DNA of 38,877 nucleotides from Paenibacillus sp. Soil522 (lineage in GTDB: Bacteria; Bacillota; Bacilli; Paenibacillales; Paenibacillaceae): the NCBI RefSeq assembly GCF_001428245.1, contig NZ_LMRV01000054.1:1-38877 (forward strand). Direction: 5' to 3'. Each line of letters begins with the position of its first letter. Position 1 is the first letter of the stretch. The position numbers and the translations under genes were made by a program. Shown in pieces: positions 27,009 through 35,540 of the stretch. A model generated the notes under the pieces. It had not been told where the DNA came from. It worked only from the letters and a program-made list of their open reading frames with translations, and ran no database searches.

Positions 27009-27818
27009 TTATTTCGTTTGCAGGCATTCATATTGCGTTGCTATGGTCCATACCTTCATTAGCGTACGAATCAGGTGATAGCCCTGATGCAGAATGAGCG
27101 CGAACAAGCCGGCCCAGAGCATCGATATGCCGGTGGCTACGAGTCCGGCGGCAGCTCCGATCCCCCACATAATGAGTGAGATGGCCGCGTAGGATAGAAA
27201 GTTTTGGATTGCGTGCCATAAGGAACGGAATATGCCTTCGCCTGATGCAGCGCCGAACTGCATGGCTAGGAATAGCAAATGCAGCACTGTGCTCCACAGC
27301 AGCCATAGCGCTGCGCCAGGCAGCACCGCTTGCAGCAGTTCCGGGATGGAGCCGCTCTCCAGAAGTGCATCGAGCGAGCGGGGCATCAGCCACCAGGCGG
27401 GAGCCAGCGATAAGACAGCTTCTATCCAGTAGAGCAGGACAACGGGCTTCCAAGTTTTGCGGATGCCTTCCAGAAACCGGGTTCCCCCCTCCGATCTCGT
27501 TTGATTGAGCGAGTAGAACAAGCCGGCGTTAAACAAAGGCGTCAGCAGCATCCTGGCAAGCAGAAGACCGCCTAATGTCCAGACGTACGGAGAGATCAGA
27601 TCGGTTTTTAGCAGCTGGAATTGGGCTTCGGTTACGAAGAGCTGAGCAGCTGTATCAGAAGGGTAGGAGCCCGGGTACCGCCGCAGCAGCGGCGAGACGA
27701 CCGAATCAATGAAACGATAGAGGAAAAATCCCCATAACAGCTGATACAGAAACAATAATATAACAAGGTAAAAATGTTTAACCGCTAGCCGCCAGCCTTG
27801 CTTCAAATGTATTTTCAT
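27009..27818 (-). CDS. Multi-pass membrane protein, unknown
   Basis: A 269-aa integral membrane protein with about five to six hydrophobic segments (roughly 15-35, 78-98, 122-145, 160-188, 207-240) and a short charged C-terminus. I do not recognise a family motif. The pattern of paired helices with an interfacial RTSEGG-like loop recalls generic DUF membrane proteins. AAGGAGC lies 9 nt before ATG on the minus strand. It follows the M1 peptidase by 27 nt on the same transcript, so the two probably act together at the membrane. Confidence 0.75.
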   Translation of the reverse strand: MKIHLKQGWRLAVKHFYLVILLFLYQLLWGFFLYRFIDSVVSPLLRRYPGSYPSDTAAQLFVTEAQFQLLKTDLISPYVWTLGGLLLARMLLTPLFNAGLFYSLNQTRSEGGTRFLEGIRKTWKPVVLLYWIEAVLSLAPAWWLMPRSLDALLESGSIPELLQAVLPGAALWLLWSTVLHLLFLAMQFGAASGEGIFRSLWHAIQNFLSYAAISLIMWGIGAAAGLVATGISMLWAGLFALILHQGYHLIRTLMKVWTIATQYECLQTK

Positions 27819-27845
27819 GGTTAATCGCTCCTTGAACGCAATTAC

Positions 27846-29861
27846 TTACCAGCTCAGCGACCCGAGCAGTCCTTCAATCAGACTGACTACACCAAGGCTC
27901 CATCTCGTGCGCGTTTCCTCCGGCAGCTGGGCATACATAAAGTTGTTAATGAGCTTATTGTCGAGGACGTTGCTGTAATTCGGATCGACGATCGCCCATT
28001 CGAGCGGAGCGGAATGCAGCTGCTTGAATTGAATGTGGGCTTCTTCGGCATTCCAAAGCTTCGTTATTTTGGTGCCGTCGGTGAACTGCAGTACGACCTT
28101 GATGTCGCCGTTGCTGCCGCCGTTCTTTTTGACAAGCACGACCGATTCGTACATCTTGTTCCCATCCTGAGTGACGGGACGAACATGAATCGATTCGATC
28201 GAGAAGTCAGCCATCTGGTTGCCGTAAACGTATCGGCTGAAATAATCATGCCATTTCGTCTTCGTGACTTGTTCGACTACGCGCTGGAAGTCGGCGGTAG
28301 CAGGGTGCTTGAACTTAAATTTTTGGAAATACGTACGTAAAATCTTTTGCATCGTTCTTGAGCCAACCTGATTCTCAATGCCAATGAGCACGAGCTTCGC
28401 ACGCATGTACACGTTCTCTGCATATTGCGAGTGGCTTCCGTATGACCAGGATTGCTGCTTGAGCGGCGCGGGATCGGTCATGTAGCTGGCTTCCACTCGC
28501 AAATTCGCTTCCAATCCATATGTGGTCTCCATTACCTTGTCCTCGGCGTAGGATGTGAAGCCTTCGTCCAGCCAAGCCTCCTCGAACTCATTGGAGGCGA
28601 CCATTCCATACCAGTATTGGTGCCCGATTTCATGCACGACCGTTCGCTCTAAATCGTAGCCGGGGTTTTGCTTCTCGGCTGCGAATGCCGTGATGAGCGT
28701 CGGATACTCCATGCCTCCGGCTCCGTTTGCCCCTTTGGGAGGCACGACGATAGACAGCGTGGTGTAAGGATATTCCCCGTACCATTTCGCATAGCTTGAG
28801 AGAGCGGATTTGGCGGCATGCATATAACGATCTTTAAGGTTGGCATGCGCCGGATCGAGATAGAGCTTAATCCGTACGCCGGGAATGCCCGTATCGGAGA
28901 AGGCAGTCTCTTCGTATACGAAGTCCGGCGAAGCCGACCAAGCAAAGTCATGAACGTCATCGGCATAAAATTGGTAAACCTTCGATTGATCCTTCATTTC
29001 AATAGCCTTCGTTTGGAAGCCGGTAGCCGCAACCGTGTAGGCTGCCGGTACTGTAATCCGAACGCTGTATATGCCGAAGTCGCTGTAAAACTCAGAGTTT
29101 CCATGGTATTGGTGGACGTTCCAGCCTTCAGCCGCACGTCCCCTTGTACCGACCGTTTCGTATACGGCAATTTTCGGAAACCACTGTCCCGCCATCACGA
29201 ACTGGCCGGAGTAGCCCATTCTAGCAAACACCTCTGGCAGCTTCACCTCGTACCCCATGCGGAGCGTAACGGATTTGCCCGGGGCGATAGGCTCTGGAAG
29301 ACGTATTTTTGCTAAAGTGAAGTCATCGGCATTGCCGTCGTCGGGCTGCACGTATTGCAGACGCGGCAGCAGGCTTTCGCCGTTTAGTGTTTCTAGCGTA
29401 AGCAGCTTCATATAGCCATGGCTGTTCGTGGTCGCTTTGTCCTCGCGCAGCTTGCCGCCGGATTCTTGCATGAACGTCGTTTTGTCTGATTGAAAAGCGT
29501 TCGGGTACAGGTGGAAATAGAGCTCGGACACTGTTTTTTTGCCGGGGTTGGTCCAGGTTACCGTCTGATCACCGTTTAATTGCTTCGTATCGTCAAGTAA
29601 ATGCACGTTGATATGGTACTCAACGATACGCTTGCTGAGTGCTTGCGGCTTAGGTGTCATAACCGTATTCGGCTCCTGCACAAGCGGCGGCTTGGCCGAA
29701 TTTTGGGCAGGGGCCGGTGCTTGCTTGGCTTTGGCGGCGGGGGCGAAAGCATATGTATATTGGGATTGCCAAGCAGTCCCGAAGCCTTGATGCACAGACA
29801 AGCCGAGCAGTACGACTGCGAGTATTACGAGTAAAATTTGTTTGATATAGCGTGGAGTCAT
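27846..29861 (-). CDS. Membrane-anchored M1 family zinc metallopeptidase
   Basis: A 671-aa protease. The N-terminal TM anchor (about 6-25) is followed by a low-complexity Ala/Pro/Lys linker, a beta-sandwich N domain, and a thermolysin-like catalytic domain with zinc motif HEIGH and the third ligand Glu 18 residues later in WLDEGF. The substrate-anchoring GAMEN is represented by GGMEYP. The active site would lie outside the cell. I chose ATG 29861, 9 nt after GGGAGGG; the TTG at 29885 precedes this ribosome site. The substrate is unknown. It is first gene of a two-gene operon with the 269-aa membrane protein. Confidence 0.9.
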   Translation of the reverse strand: MTPRYIKQILLVILAVVLLGLSVHQGFGTAWQSQYTYAFAPAAKAKQAPAPAQNSAKPPLVQEPNTVMTPKPQALSKRIVEYHINVHLLDDTKQLNGDQTVTWTNPGKKTVSELYFHLYPNAFQSDKTTFMQESGGKLREDKATTNSHGYMKLLTLETLNGESLLPRLQYVQPDDGNADDFTLAKIRLPEPIAPGKSVTLRMGYEVKLPEVFARMGYSGQFVMAGQWFPKIAVYETVGTRGRAAEGWNVHQYHGNSEFYSDFGIYSVRITVPAAYTVAATGFQTKAIEMKDQSKVYQFYADDVHDFAWSASPDFVYEETAFSDTGIPGVRIKLYLDPAHANLKDRYMHAAKSALSSYAKWYGEYPYTTLSIVVPPKGANGAGGMEYPTLITAFAAEKQNPGYDLERTVVHEIGHQYWYGMVASNEFEEAWLDEGFTSYAEDKVMETTYGLEANLRVEASYMTDPAPLKQQSWSYGSHSQYAENVYMRAKLVLIGIENQVGSRTMQKILRTYFQKFKFKHPATADFQRVVEQVTKTKWHDYFSRYVYGNQMADFSIESIHVRPVTQDGNKMYESVVLVKKNGGSNGDIKVVLQFTDGTKITKLWNAEEAHIQFKQLHSAPLEWAIVDPNYSNVLDNKLINNFMYAQLPEETRTRWSLGVVSLIEGLLGSLSW

Positions 29862-29967
29862 TGAACGTTTCCCTCCCGTTGACAAGCATCTACAGCATGT
29901 ATATGTTTGCTTTTCAAGGATTATTAGCTAAAATGGAATTATTGTATCGGGGAAGGTGTGAATGCGC

Positions 29968-30492
29968 ATGACGGAAGAACAAGGACAGCCGGCTCAGCCG
30001 GAAAAGAAGGAAAAAAAATCACTGTCGCTCAACGTAGTGAGCAACAAACAACATAAAGGCTTCGGTGCGGGAACGATCGATTTGAGCGCTGTATCCTGCG
30101 TCATCATTGATGAGGGCGTCGCTTATATCGACGTTGGCGCCATGCATGCGAAGAGCAAGGTGGAGCGCGGCATTAAGTTTACGCCGAACAAAGAGGATAC
30201 GCCGAATGGCCGTCAATGCTGGATCGTGTGGGTTGCGGTCGACCGCAATGAGGAAGGGTCTTATTATGCAGGCGCGACAGCCTGCGAGATGCTGATCGAC
30301 TCCGAGGCGCGCCGCGGGTGGAAGATACTGGCTGACCACGTGAACAAGCTGGATCATGCGATCAAACGACGCTACAATTTGACAGAGCTTGGCGATGTAG
30401 AAAAAGCGGCGCTGCGCAAGCTGCTCACCGACAATAATTTGGAGTGGTGGGATCGTTCGCCGGAAGAGCTTAAGCAAGCTTTGAACGTGTAA
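29968..30492 (+). CDS. ywhD: YwhD family protein
   Basis: A 174-aa soluble protein matching B. subtilis YwhD in its central KGFGAGTIDLSAVSCVIID, VGAMHAKSKVERGIKF and CWIVWVAVDRN segments. The function of YwhD is not established. The N-terminus is Lys/Glu/Gln-rich. I chose ATG 29968, 9 nt after GGAAGGTG; ATG 29962 is only 3 nt from that site. It is divergent from the M1 peptidase operon and has its own terminator. Confidence 0.88.
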   Translation: MTEEQGQPAQPEKKEKKSLSLNVVSNKQHKGFGAGTIDLSAVSCVIIDEGVAYIDVGAMHAKSKVERGIKFTPNKEDTPNGRQCWIVWVAVDRNEEGSYYAGATACEMLIDSEARRGWKILADHVNKLDHAIKRRYNLTELGDVEKAALRKLLTDNNLEWWDRSPEELKQALNV

Positions 30493-30540
30493 CGGCGAGC
30501 GCGATCAAACGCGACATAGGCGTAAGCGCCAATAAAGGAT

Positions 30541-30590
30541 GAGAACCTCATCGTTCGTAAGGCTAATCTTGCGGATGATGAGGTTTTCTG
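30541..30590 (+). terminator. Terminator after ywhD
   Basis: GAACCTCATC (30543-30552) pairs with GATGAGGTT, with an inner CGTAAG/CTTGCG pairing, followed by TTTTC. Confidence 0.7.
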
Positions 30591-30695
30591 TGTTATTAGA
30601 GGCGGATGGGAATCGTATTCGAAAAATATTTTTGGATCGGGTGCAGGGGAAGGGGTACTGGCTGACGTCTATAGATTGGGAAGGAGGGGAGCGAC

Positions 30696-31256
30696 ATTCA
30701 AGACGAGGATTGGATCAGAGCGGTGCAAGAGGGCAGACCCGAGCATTATGGCCCTTTCGTACAGGCGTATGGTCCGTACATATACAGAACGGTCTTCGCA
30801 GTGCTTCATTCTCCGCATGATGCGGAGGATATAACGCAGGAAGTGCTGCTGCAAATTTATCGTTCCCTTCCGGATTGCCGATTGGACGGGCTGAAGACGT
30901 GGATTACCCGCATTGCCGTTAATCGGGCGATCGATTTCAAGCGAAGCAAGGCCCGCAGGCCCGAGGAGCTGTCGGATAGCGAAGCGATGAGCGAGAAAAA
31001 GCATAATGATGATGCCGCGGCGATGCCGGCTGCCGAGCTGGTAGCCATCAAGCAGGCGGATAGGCGGCAGGTTCGCGAACGCGTAGAAGAAATGCCGGAA
31101 AACTACCGGGAAGTCATAAACGCTTATTATATGGAAGACAAGTCGTATGAACAGATTGCGGCCGAAACCGGACTGGAGCGCAAAAGCGTAGAGTCCAGGC
31201 TGTACCGGGCAAGAAGCTGGATGAAGCGCCACTGGCGGAAGGAGGATTTCGAATGA
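30696..31256 (+). CDS. ECF-type RNA polymerase sigma factor, apparent AUU start
   Basis: A 186-aa extracytoplasmic-function sigma factor. Region 2 (about 10-80) includes HDAEDITQEVLLQIYRSL and TRIAVNRAIDFKR; region 4 (about 120-180) includes MPENYREVINAYYMEDKSYEQIA and the helix-turn-helix RKSVESRLYRAR. The first in-frame standard start is GTG 30723, which has no ribosome site and would remove DEDWIRAVQ, the normal ECF N-terminus. ATT at 30696 lies 6 nt after AAGGAGGGG and restores that N-terminus; a stop codon at 30672 excludes other upstream starts. Its end overlaps the anti-sigma gene by 4 nt. Confidence 0.88.
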   Translation: MQDEDWIRAVQEGRPEHYGPFVQAYGPYIYRTVFAVLHSPHDAEDITQEVLLQIYRSLPDCRLDGLKTWITRIAVNRAIDFKRSKARRPEELSDSEAMSEKKHNDDAAAMPAAELVAIKQADRRQVRERVEEMPENYREVINAYYMEDKSYEQIAAETGLERKSVESRLYRARSWMKRHWRKEDFE

Positions 31257-31822
31257 GGAATGAGCATATATCGCCGGATCAAATGATCCGATATGTGAAG
31301 GGCACGCTCGCAGGGGCTGAGCGTGTACAGGTAGAGCAGCAGATGACAGCATGCGATTGCTGCTTAAAGCACTTTATTGCTGCCGTTGAATCGTCTGAAG
31401 ACGAGGCGGAGTCAGTCTTTCCAAGCCATGTAAACGAACCGCAGCTTCCTGATATGGAGCTGTTAGAGCAGCGTGTCGTTGCGCAGCTGTTAAGCGAGGA
31501 GAGAATTCATCAAGCCCAGGCTGACGGCCTTAGAACGTCCAGCACTCTACAGAAGAAATCTCCCCGCCTTCGTGCTTGGCTCCAGCATCCGGTAACGCAT
31601 TATACCATTGCCGCTTCCATAACTCTGCTGCTGCTTGTCAGCGGTACCTTTGCCTCCTTCTCTCAGAAGCTGGCGCTGCTCGATATGGGTGAGAATGTGC
31701 AGCAGGCTGTACCGCCGAGCCCGCCCACAGCAGCTGGCAAGCATTCGGAATCATGGTCGGACAGAATAGTCGATCAAACAGGTTCTTGGCTGGATGAGCT
31801 GAGAGCGACCCGCTATAAATAA
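31253..31822 (+). CDS. Membrane anti-sigma factor, zf-HC2-like
   Basis: A 189-aa protein with a cytoplasmic N-terminal anti-sigma domain (about 1-45: HISPDQMIRYVKGTL, then VEQQMTACDCC), a linker, one TM helix at about 117-135 (TIAASITLLLLVSG) and an extracellular tail. The ZAS zinc motif normally reads HxxxCxxC; here the His position is Gln (QxxxCxxC), so zinc binding may be lost or altered. The gene overlaps the sigma gene (ATGA), which argues for stoichiometric co-expression and for sequestering that sigma. Confidence 0.88.
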   Translation: MRNEHISPDQMIRYVKGTLAGAERVQVEQQMTACDCCLKHFIAAVESSEDEAESVFPSHVNEPQLPDMELLEQRVVAQLLSEERIHQAQADGLRTSSTLQKKSPRLRAWLQHPVTHYTIAASITLLLLVSGTFASFSQKLALLDMGENVQQAVPPSPPTAAGKHSESWSDRIVDQTGSWLDELRATRYK

Positions 31823-31858
31823 ATGAAAAATGAGGAAATGGAAAGGAATGATTCAAGC

Positions 31859-33031
31859 ATGAATAAAAGCCCGTTAGCAGCGTTTTTGCTTTCGTTTATA
31901 CCCGGCGTCGGGCATGGCTATTTGGGCCGGCCTGTACGTGCGGTATTGTATGGAGGAGCTTTTTTTGGCCCCATTGGGATGTTTATTTTATTGATGATTG
32001 CGGATGCGGGCGTCGATGACGGTTTTCTTGTCTTCCTTATGTTCATAGCTGCTATGTCCGGGATTATTAACATGCTCGATATGGTCATGACCCTGCTCAA
32101 GGGAAAAGGAGTATCGTCACATCCCGTTCAGCAGCATCCCCTCGAGCATGCTGCCGAACATTTTAGCCCAGGCGCTGTACCGTTAGAGCTGGAGCATCAG
32201 CGCGAGAAATCGCGTATGATCCTGTTCTCCCTCGTGCCGGGTCTTGGGCATATGAGTATGGGGCTTATGCAGCGCGGTATCACATTGCTCATTTCGTTCA
32301 TTGGCTGGTTCGCGATCATCGTCTTCTTAAGCGCTATTATTCATAGAGGAGAGCTGCTCGTCTTTTTGCTCGCGCTGCCAATCATCTGGGTATACAGCAT
32401 GTTTGATGCAATTAGCCAGCTTCATGCGAAGCAGCGCGGAGAGCAACTTGTGGATCGTGCCATCTTTGAAGATATGGAATCGTATATCGCTTCGGGGCGC
32501 AAAAGCAAGGTGCTGGCTATCGCATTGTCGATTTTCCCGGGCGCAGGCCATCTTTATCTAGGCTTGCAGAAGCGGGGGCTGCAGCTTATGGGCGGCTTTC
32601 TCTTGACTATTTATATTATGGACAATTTGCGCCTGTCTCTGTTTTTTTTCTTGCTTCCGCTGTTCTGGTGCTTCGCGTTCTTCGATGCCATGCAGCAGAC
32701 GTCACGCTATGAGCGCCAGACGCTTACCGACGAGCCGGTGCTGACGCAGCTTGTTCCATATCAGCGCTGGTTCGGCATTGGGCTGCTTGGCTTTGGCGTT
32801 TACTATTTGCTTGATCGTGTAGCCGCTGAGGTCGCTTCCCACTTTTCCAATGAGCTTTACTCGCAATACATGCAAATCAAATATATGATTCCGACGGCTG
32901 TTGTGGCATTCGTCATGATTATTGTCGGCTTGCGTCTGGCCTTTGGAAGCAGAGCAGCTGCTGATATTAGAAAAGGGGCTCCGCCTGCAATCTCTGCTCC
33001 GCTGCATAAGCGGGAGGGGGAGTCACAATGA
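31859..33031 (+). CDS. Membrane protein with three PG-GH-YLG repeats
   Basis: A 390-aa integral membrane protein built from three related units: IPGVGHGYLGRPVRAVLYG near the N-terminus, VPGLGHMSMGLMQRGITLL (about 127-145) and FPGAGHLYLGLQKRGLQLM (about 224-242). Each is followed by paired hydrophobic helices. The repeat looks like a TM2-type hairpin (P-G-x-G-H-x-Y-L-G-x-x-x-R-G). A further pair of helices and a basic tail complete it. I chose ATG 31859 after GGAAAGGA; ATG 31823 lacks a ribosome site. Third gene of the ECF operon; function unknown, perhaps the signal sensor or effector. Confidence 0.78.
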   Translation: MNKSPLAAFLLSFIPGVGHGYLGRPVRAVLYGGAFFGPIGMFILLMIADAGVDDGFLVFLMFIAAMSGIINMLDMVMTLLKGKGVSSHPVQQHPLEHAAEHFSPGAVPLELEHQREKSRMILFSLVPGLGHMSMGLMQRGITLLISFIGWFAIIVFLSAIIHRGELLVFLLALPIIWVYSMFDAISQLHAKQRGEQLVDRAIFEDMESYIASGRKSKVLAIALSIFPGAGHLYLGLQKRGLQLMGGFLLTIYIMDNLRLSLFFFLLPLFWCFAFFDAMQQTSRYERQTLTDEPVLTQLVPYQRWFGIGLLGFGVYYLLDRVAAEVASHFSNELYSQYMQIKYMIPTAVVAFVMIIVGLRLAFGSRAAADIRKGAPPAISAPLHKREGESQ

Positions 33032-33231
33032 ACTCAGTAAACATGGCGAATGCAGCGGTTAACCGTCCGTAAGGCGTACGCACCTGGCGCTTCGGCTCGC
33101 TATCGATGATTGTCGGTACGACCATGTACGTCATGATCGGATCCGTCGATCGCAGGGATGGCGGAATCATTTCCGATGAGCTAACGCTGATCGTACCGGT
33201 AGGCGTGGAGCTGTCAGAGCGGGGGCGCTAG
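33028..33231 (+). pseudogene. Decayed small membrane protein gene of the ECF operon
   Basis: ATG 33028 overlaps the preceding stop (ATGA) and follows GGGAGGGGG, a normal coupled start, but TAA interrupts at codon 15 (33070). The same frame continues to TAG 33229 as GVRTWRFGSLSMIVGTTMYV and beyond. This looks like the start of small LiaI/DUF5668-type membrane proteins (R-x-G-T-W-x-x-G-x-S-L-I-x-x-G). The remainder is short and lacks later helices. Reading: a nonsense mutation plus 3' erosion. Alternatively a 14-aa ORF is genuine and the rest is chance. Confidence 0.5.
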
Positions 33232-33239
33232 TTTTGTGG

Positions 33240-33291
33240 AATAAGAGCAGGCTATTTCGGGACCATCTCGTTTTAGACTGCTCTTTATTAT
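33240..33291. terminator. Possible terminator after the ECF operon
   Basis: AATAAGAGCAG (33240-33250) pairs with CTGCTCTTTATT (33278-33289) with one bulge. The loop is long and the T-run short. Confidence 0.45.
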
Positions 33292-33313
33292 TCGTGCAAT
33301 TGCAGGAGAAATA

Positions 33314-34333
33314 TCAGCGAGGAGCTTTAACATGAAGTTTAGCTAAAACCTGGTCAAGAGGAGCGATTATCCGATAGGAGCCGCGAAGAGGAGCATAACC
33401 CAGCTGACGATTAATTTTGAGGATGGGCTCGTTCAACGAATCATTATCCGTACGAAGATACAAAGCGTTGCAGTGCTTGGCAAGCTGTACCGCTTTTATT
33501 TTTAAAGCAAGGGCTATCTTCTTGCCGCGATAAGCTCGGCTTACTCCGGTGTATTCGTGATACATGCCATTGGTCTTAGGATGATGCAAAATGTTCGTAA
33601 CACCAACGAATTTATCGCCGTCAGCAGCAATAATAACTCGCTCGGGCGCATAGCCATCCACCTTCAAATACCATTTACGCCATTCCGACAGTTCTGGAAC
33701 CTCACCCATAAAGCCAGGTATGTCCACTAGCGTTTCTTTGTAAAGCTCATACAGCCTTTGCTCGCTATCCTCGCCGGGCTCATCCGCCAGCGTTAGAAAG
33801 CGCAGCCCTGCCAGCTCAGGCATATCCGGCATAGGCGTTGGAGGCTGCCCTTCATGGTTATCCAGCCGCAGGAGCGATTGGAATGAATGACGCTCTATTA
33901 CAAACGACCGGCGATTCGCAAAATGCAGCGCATCCGGGTTATCATCCCAAACTTCAGTTATTAGAGTGGAAGCACCGATTTTTAATGCCCATTGTCCAAT
34001 ATGCTGAAGCAGCAGCTGACCGATTCCACTTCTGCGGTACGCTTCTGCAACGATGATCGTATTGCACAAATGTCCGGGCTCTGTCCATGGCGCCCGCCAT
34101 GACCAGGCGTAGCCGACGAGTTCCCCCTGCTCATTAACAGCAACCTGCCGCTCCCGGTCGTATCCGGAGAGCAGTCCGTTCTCATCCATCCAGGTATGCC
34201 CGACCTCATAAAGCTTTTGGTCAGCCTCGCGAAGACTTTCCGCTGAAGCCGGCTCGGACCATATTTGACTTAACAATTCCGCAAGCTGCTCGTAGTCATC
34301 CGGCAGCTGCAGTGGACGAAGTTTAATGGACAT
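33314..34333 (-). CDS. Tandem GNAT acetyltransferase
   Basis: A 339-aa protein with two GNAT domains. The first (about 3-160) has the complete acetyl-CoA loop YRRSGIGQLLLQ and a catalytic-type VWDDNPDALHFANRRSF. The second (about 180-330) has YRGKKIALALKIKAV and TDNDSLNEPILKINRQLGY. Tandem-GNAT proteins of this size occur in Bacillota, some in antibiotic modification; the substrate is unknown. I chose ATG 34333, 6 nt after GAGGTG; the GTG at 34342 is part of that site. It stands alone between the ECF and qox operons. Confidence 0.87.
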   Translation of the reverse strand: MSIKLRPLQLPDDYEQLAELLSQIWSEPASAESLREADQKLYEVGHTWMDENGLLSGYDRERQVAVNEQGELVGYAWSWRAPWTEPGHLCNTIIVAEAYRRSGIGQLLLQHIGQWALKIGASTLITEVWDDNPDALHFANRRSFVIERHSFQSLLRLDNHEGQPPTPMPDMPELAGLRFLTLADEPGEDSEQRLYELYKETLVDIPGFMGEVPELSEWRKWYLKVDGYAPERVIIAADGDKFVGVTNILHHPKTNGMYHEYTGVSRAYRGKKIALALKIKAVQLAKHCNALYLRTDNDSLNEPILKINRQLGYAPLRGSYRIIAPLDQVLAKLHVKAPR

Positions 34334-34484
34334 CGCGATCACCTCATTTTCACTTAAACTATTCTCACAACATGATTATGCCATGAGGATAAGAAGCGCC
34401 GAAAGGTAGAGTTTGGTTATAATTAACAAACACCGGCTGCTCTTTCGCTTTAAGCGCATAGCGGCAAAGAAACAGGCGTTTAGA

Positions 34485-34532
34485 CAAAAAAAGCTGTACC
34501 ATCGTCGCAATGACGTTGGCGCAGCTTTTTTC
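34485..34532 (-). terminator. Terminator of the qox operon
   Basis: AAAAAAGCTG...CGTC and the complementary GACG...CAGCTTTTTT form a long stem around GCAA, with T7 on the minus strand. Confidence 0.88.
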
Positions 34533-34564
34533 ACGAGTATCTCATCACTTTGCTTAGCAGAATA

Positions 34565-34897
34565 CTATGCTACCGCATTGTAGGTCATAATCCAGACGGA
34601 GCCCGCGACGATCGTCAGCAAAATGACGAGCCCGAAAATAAGCGCCATCAGGTTGAAGCGCGGCTTCTCCTCATCCCGAATGTGCATGAAGAAGACCAGC
34701 TGAACGGCAAATTGCAGAACGGCCATCACGAGAATGAGCACGGTCGCAGCCGTTTTGCTCAGCAGATCATTCAGCACGACAACGAGCGGAATGATCGTCA
34801 GAATGATGGAGAATAGGAAGCCGATAACGTAAGACTTCATTGACCCGCCATGGGATCCGTGCTCAGCATCATGGGAATGCGTGTTATGCTTTTCCAT
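34565..34897 (-). CDS. qoxD: Cytochrome aa3 quinol oxidase subunit IV
   Basis: A 110-aa small subunit of the heme-copper quinol oxidase. Three TM helices (about 21-45, 50-72, 82-105) with the family element QFAVQLVFFMHIRDEEKPRFN identify the CyoD/QoxD group. The N-terminus MEKHNTHSHDAEHGSHGG is His-rich. It begins 1 nt after the qoxC stop codon and is the last gene of the operon, before a strong terminator. The subunit aids assembly and is not catalytic. Confidence 0.93.
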   Translation of the reverse strand: MEKHNTHSHDAEHGSHGGSMKSYVIGFLFSIILTIIPLVVVLNDLLSKTAATVLILVMAVLQFAVQLVFFMHIRDEEKPRFNLMALIFGLVILLTIVAGSVWIMTYNAVA

Positions 34898-34898
34898 C

Positions 34899-35540
34899 CT
34901 ACATCACCCCCATCAAGTAAACGATCGTGAATACGAAAATCCACACGACGTCCAAGAAATGCCAGTATAAGCTGATGATGCTTACCTTGCGTTTTGTGAC
35001 CGGCGTGATACCGCGGCGGCTTAGCTGAAGCATCAATCCGACCATCCAGACGAGACCGACCGAGACGTGCAGCCCGTGCGTTCCGACAAGAACGTAGAAG
35101 GCTGACCAATATGCGCTTGTTCCAATCGTAGCGCCCTCATGCACAAGGTGCATAAACTCGTTAACTTCCAGAAATACGAATGATGCGCCGAGCAAAGCGG
35201 TAATCGCGAGCCAGAGAATCAGACCGCGTTTGTTCCCTTTGTTCATTTCCAGAACGGCTACGCCGCTCGTGAAGCTGCTTGTGAGCAGGATGAAGGTCGA
35301 AATGATAATACCGTTCATTTCGAGCAATTCCGCACCTGTCGGTCCGCCGTCCGTGTTGAGACGGAGGACGACATAGGTAGCAAACAACGTACCGAATAAA
35401 ATAACGTCGGTTATAAGAAACAGCCAGAAGCCGAACATTTTCAACGATTCTTGATCGTGATGCTCGTCATGGTGACCGCCGCCGTGACCGGCACCGTGTC
35501 CGCCATGCGCTCCTGCTGGAGTGGAAACTGCATGTGCCAT
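34899..35540 (-). CDS. qoxC: Cytochrome aa3 quinol oxidase subunit III
   Basis: A 213-aa five-helix subunit III. Family stretches include FGFWLFLITDVILFGTLFATY, SFTSGVAVLEMNKGN and YVLVGTHGLHVSVGLVW, and it ends with YWHFLDVVWIFVFTIVYLMG. The N-terminal 30 residues are extremely His- and Gly-rich. The start ATG shares one base with the qoxB stop (TAATG), indicating coupled translation. Subunit III stabilises proton uptake in subunit I. Confidence 0.95.
   Translation of the reverse strand: MAHAVSTPAGAHGGHGAGHGGGHHDEHHDQESLKMFGFWLFLITDVILFGTLFATYVVLRLNTDGGPTGAELLEMNGIIISTFILLTSSFTSGVAVLEMNKGNKRGLILWLAITALLGASFVFLEVNEFMHLVHEGATIGTSAYWSAFYVLVGTHGLHVSVGLVWMVGLMLQLSRRGITPVTKRKVSIISLYWHFLDVVWIFVFTIVYLMGVM

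Noticed and set aside
28818..29315. A 165-codon plus-strand frame within the M1 peptidase gene
   Set aside because: Shadow of the antisense coding frame; no ribosome site or recognisable domain.
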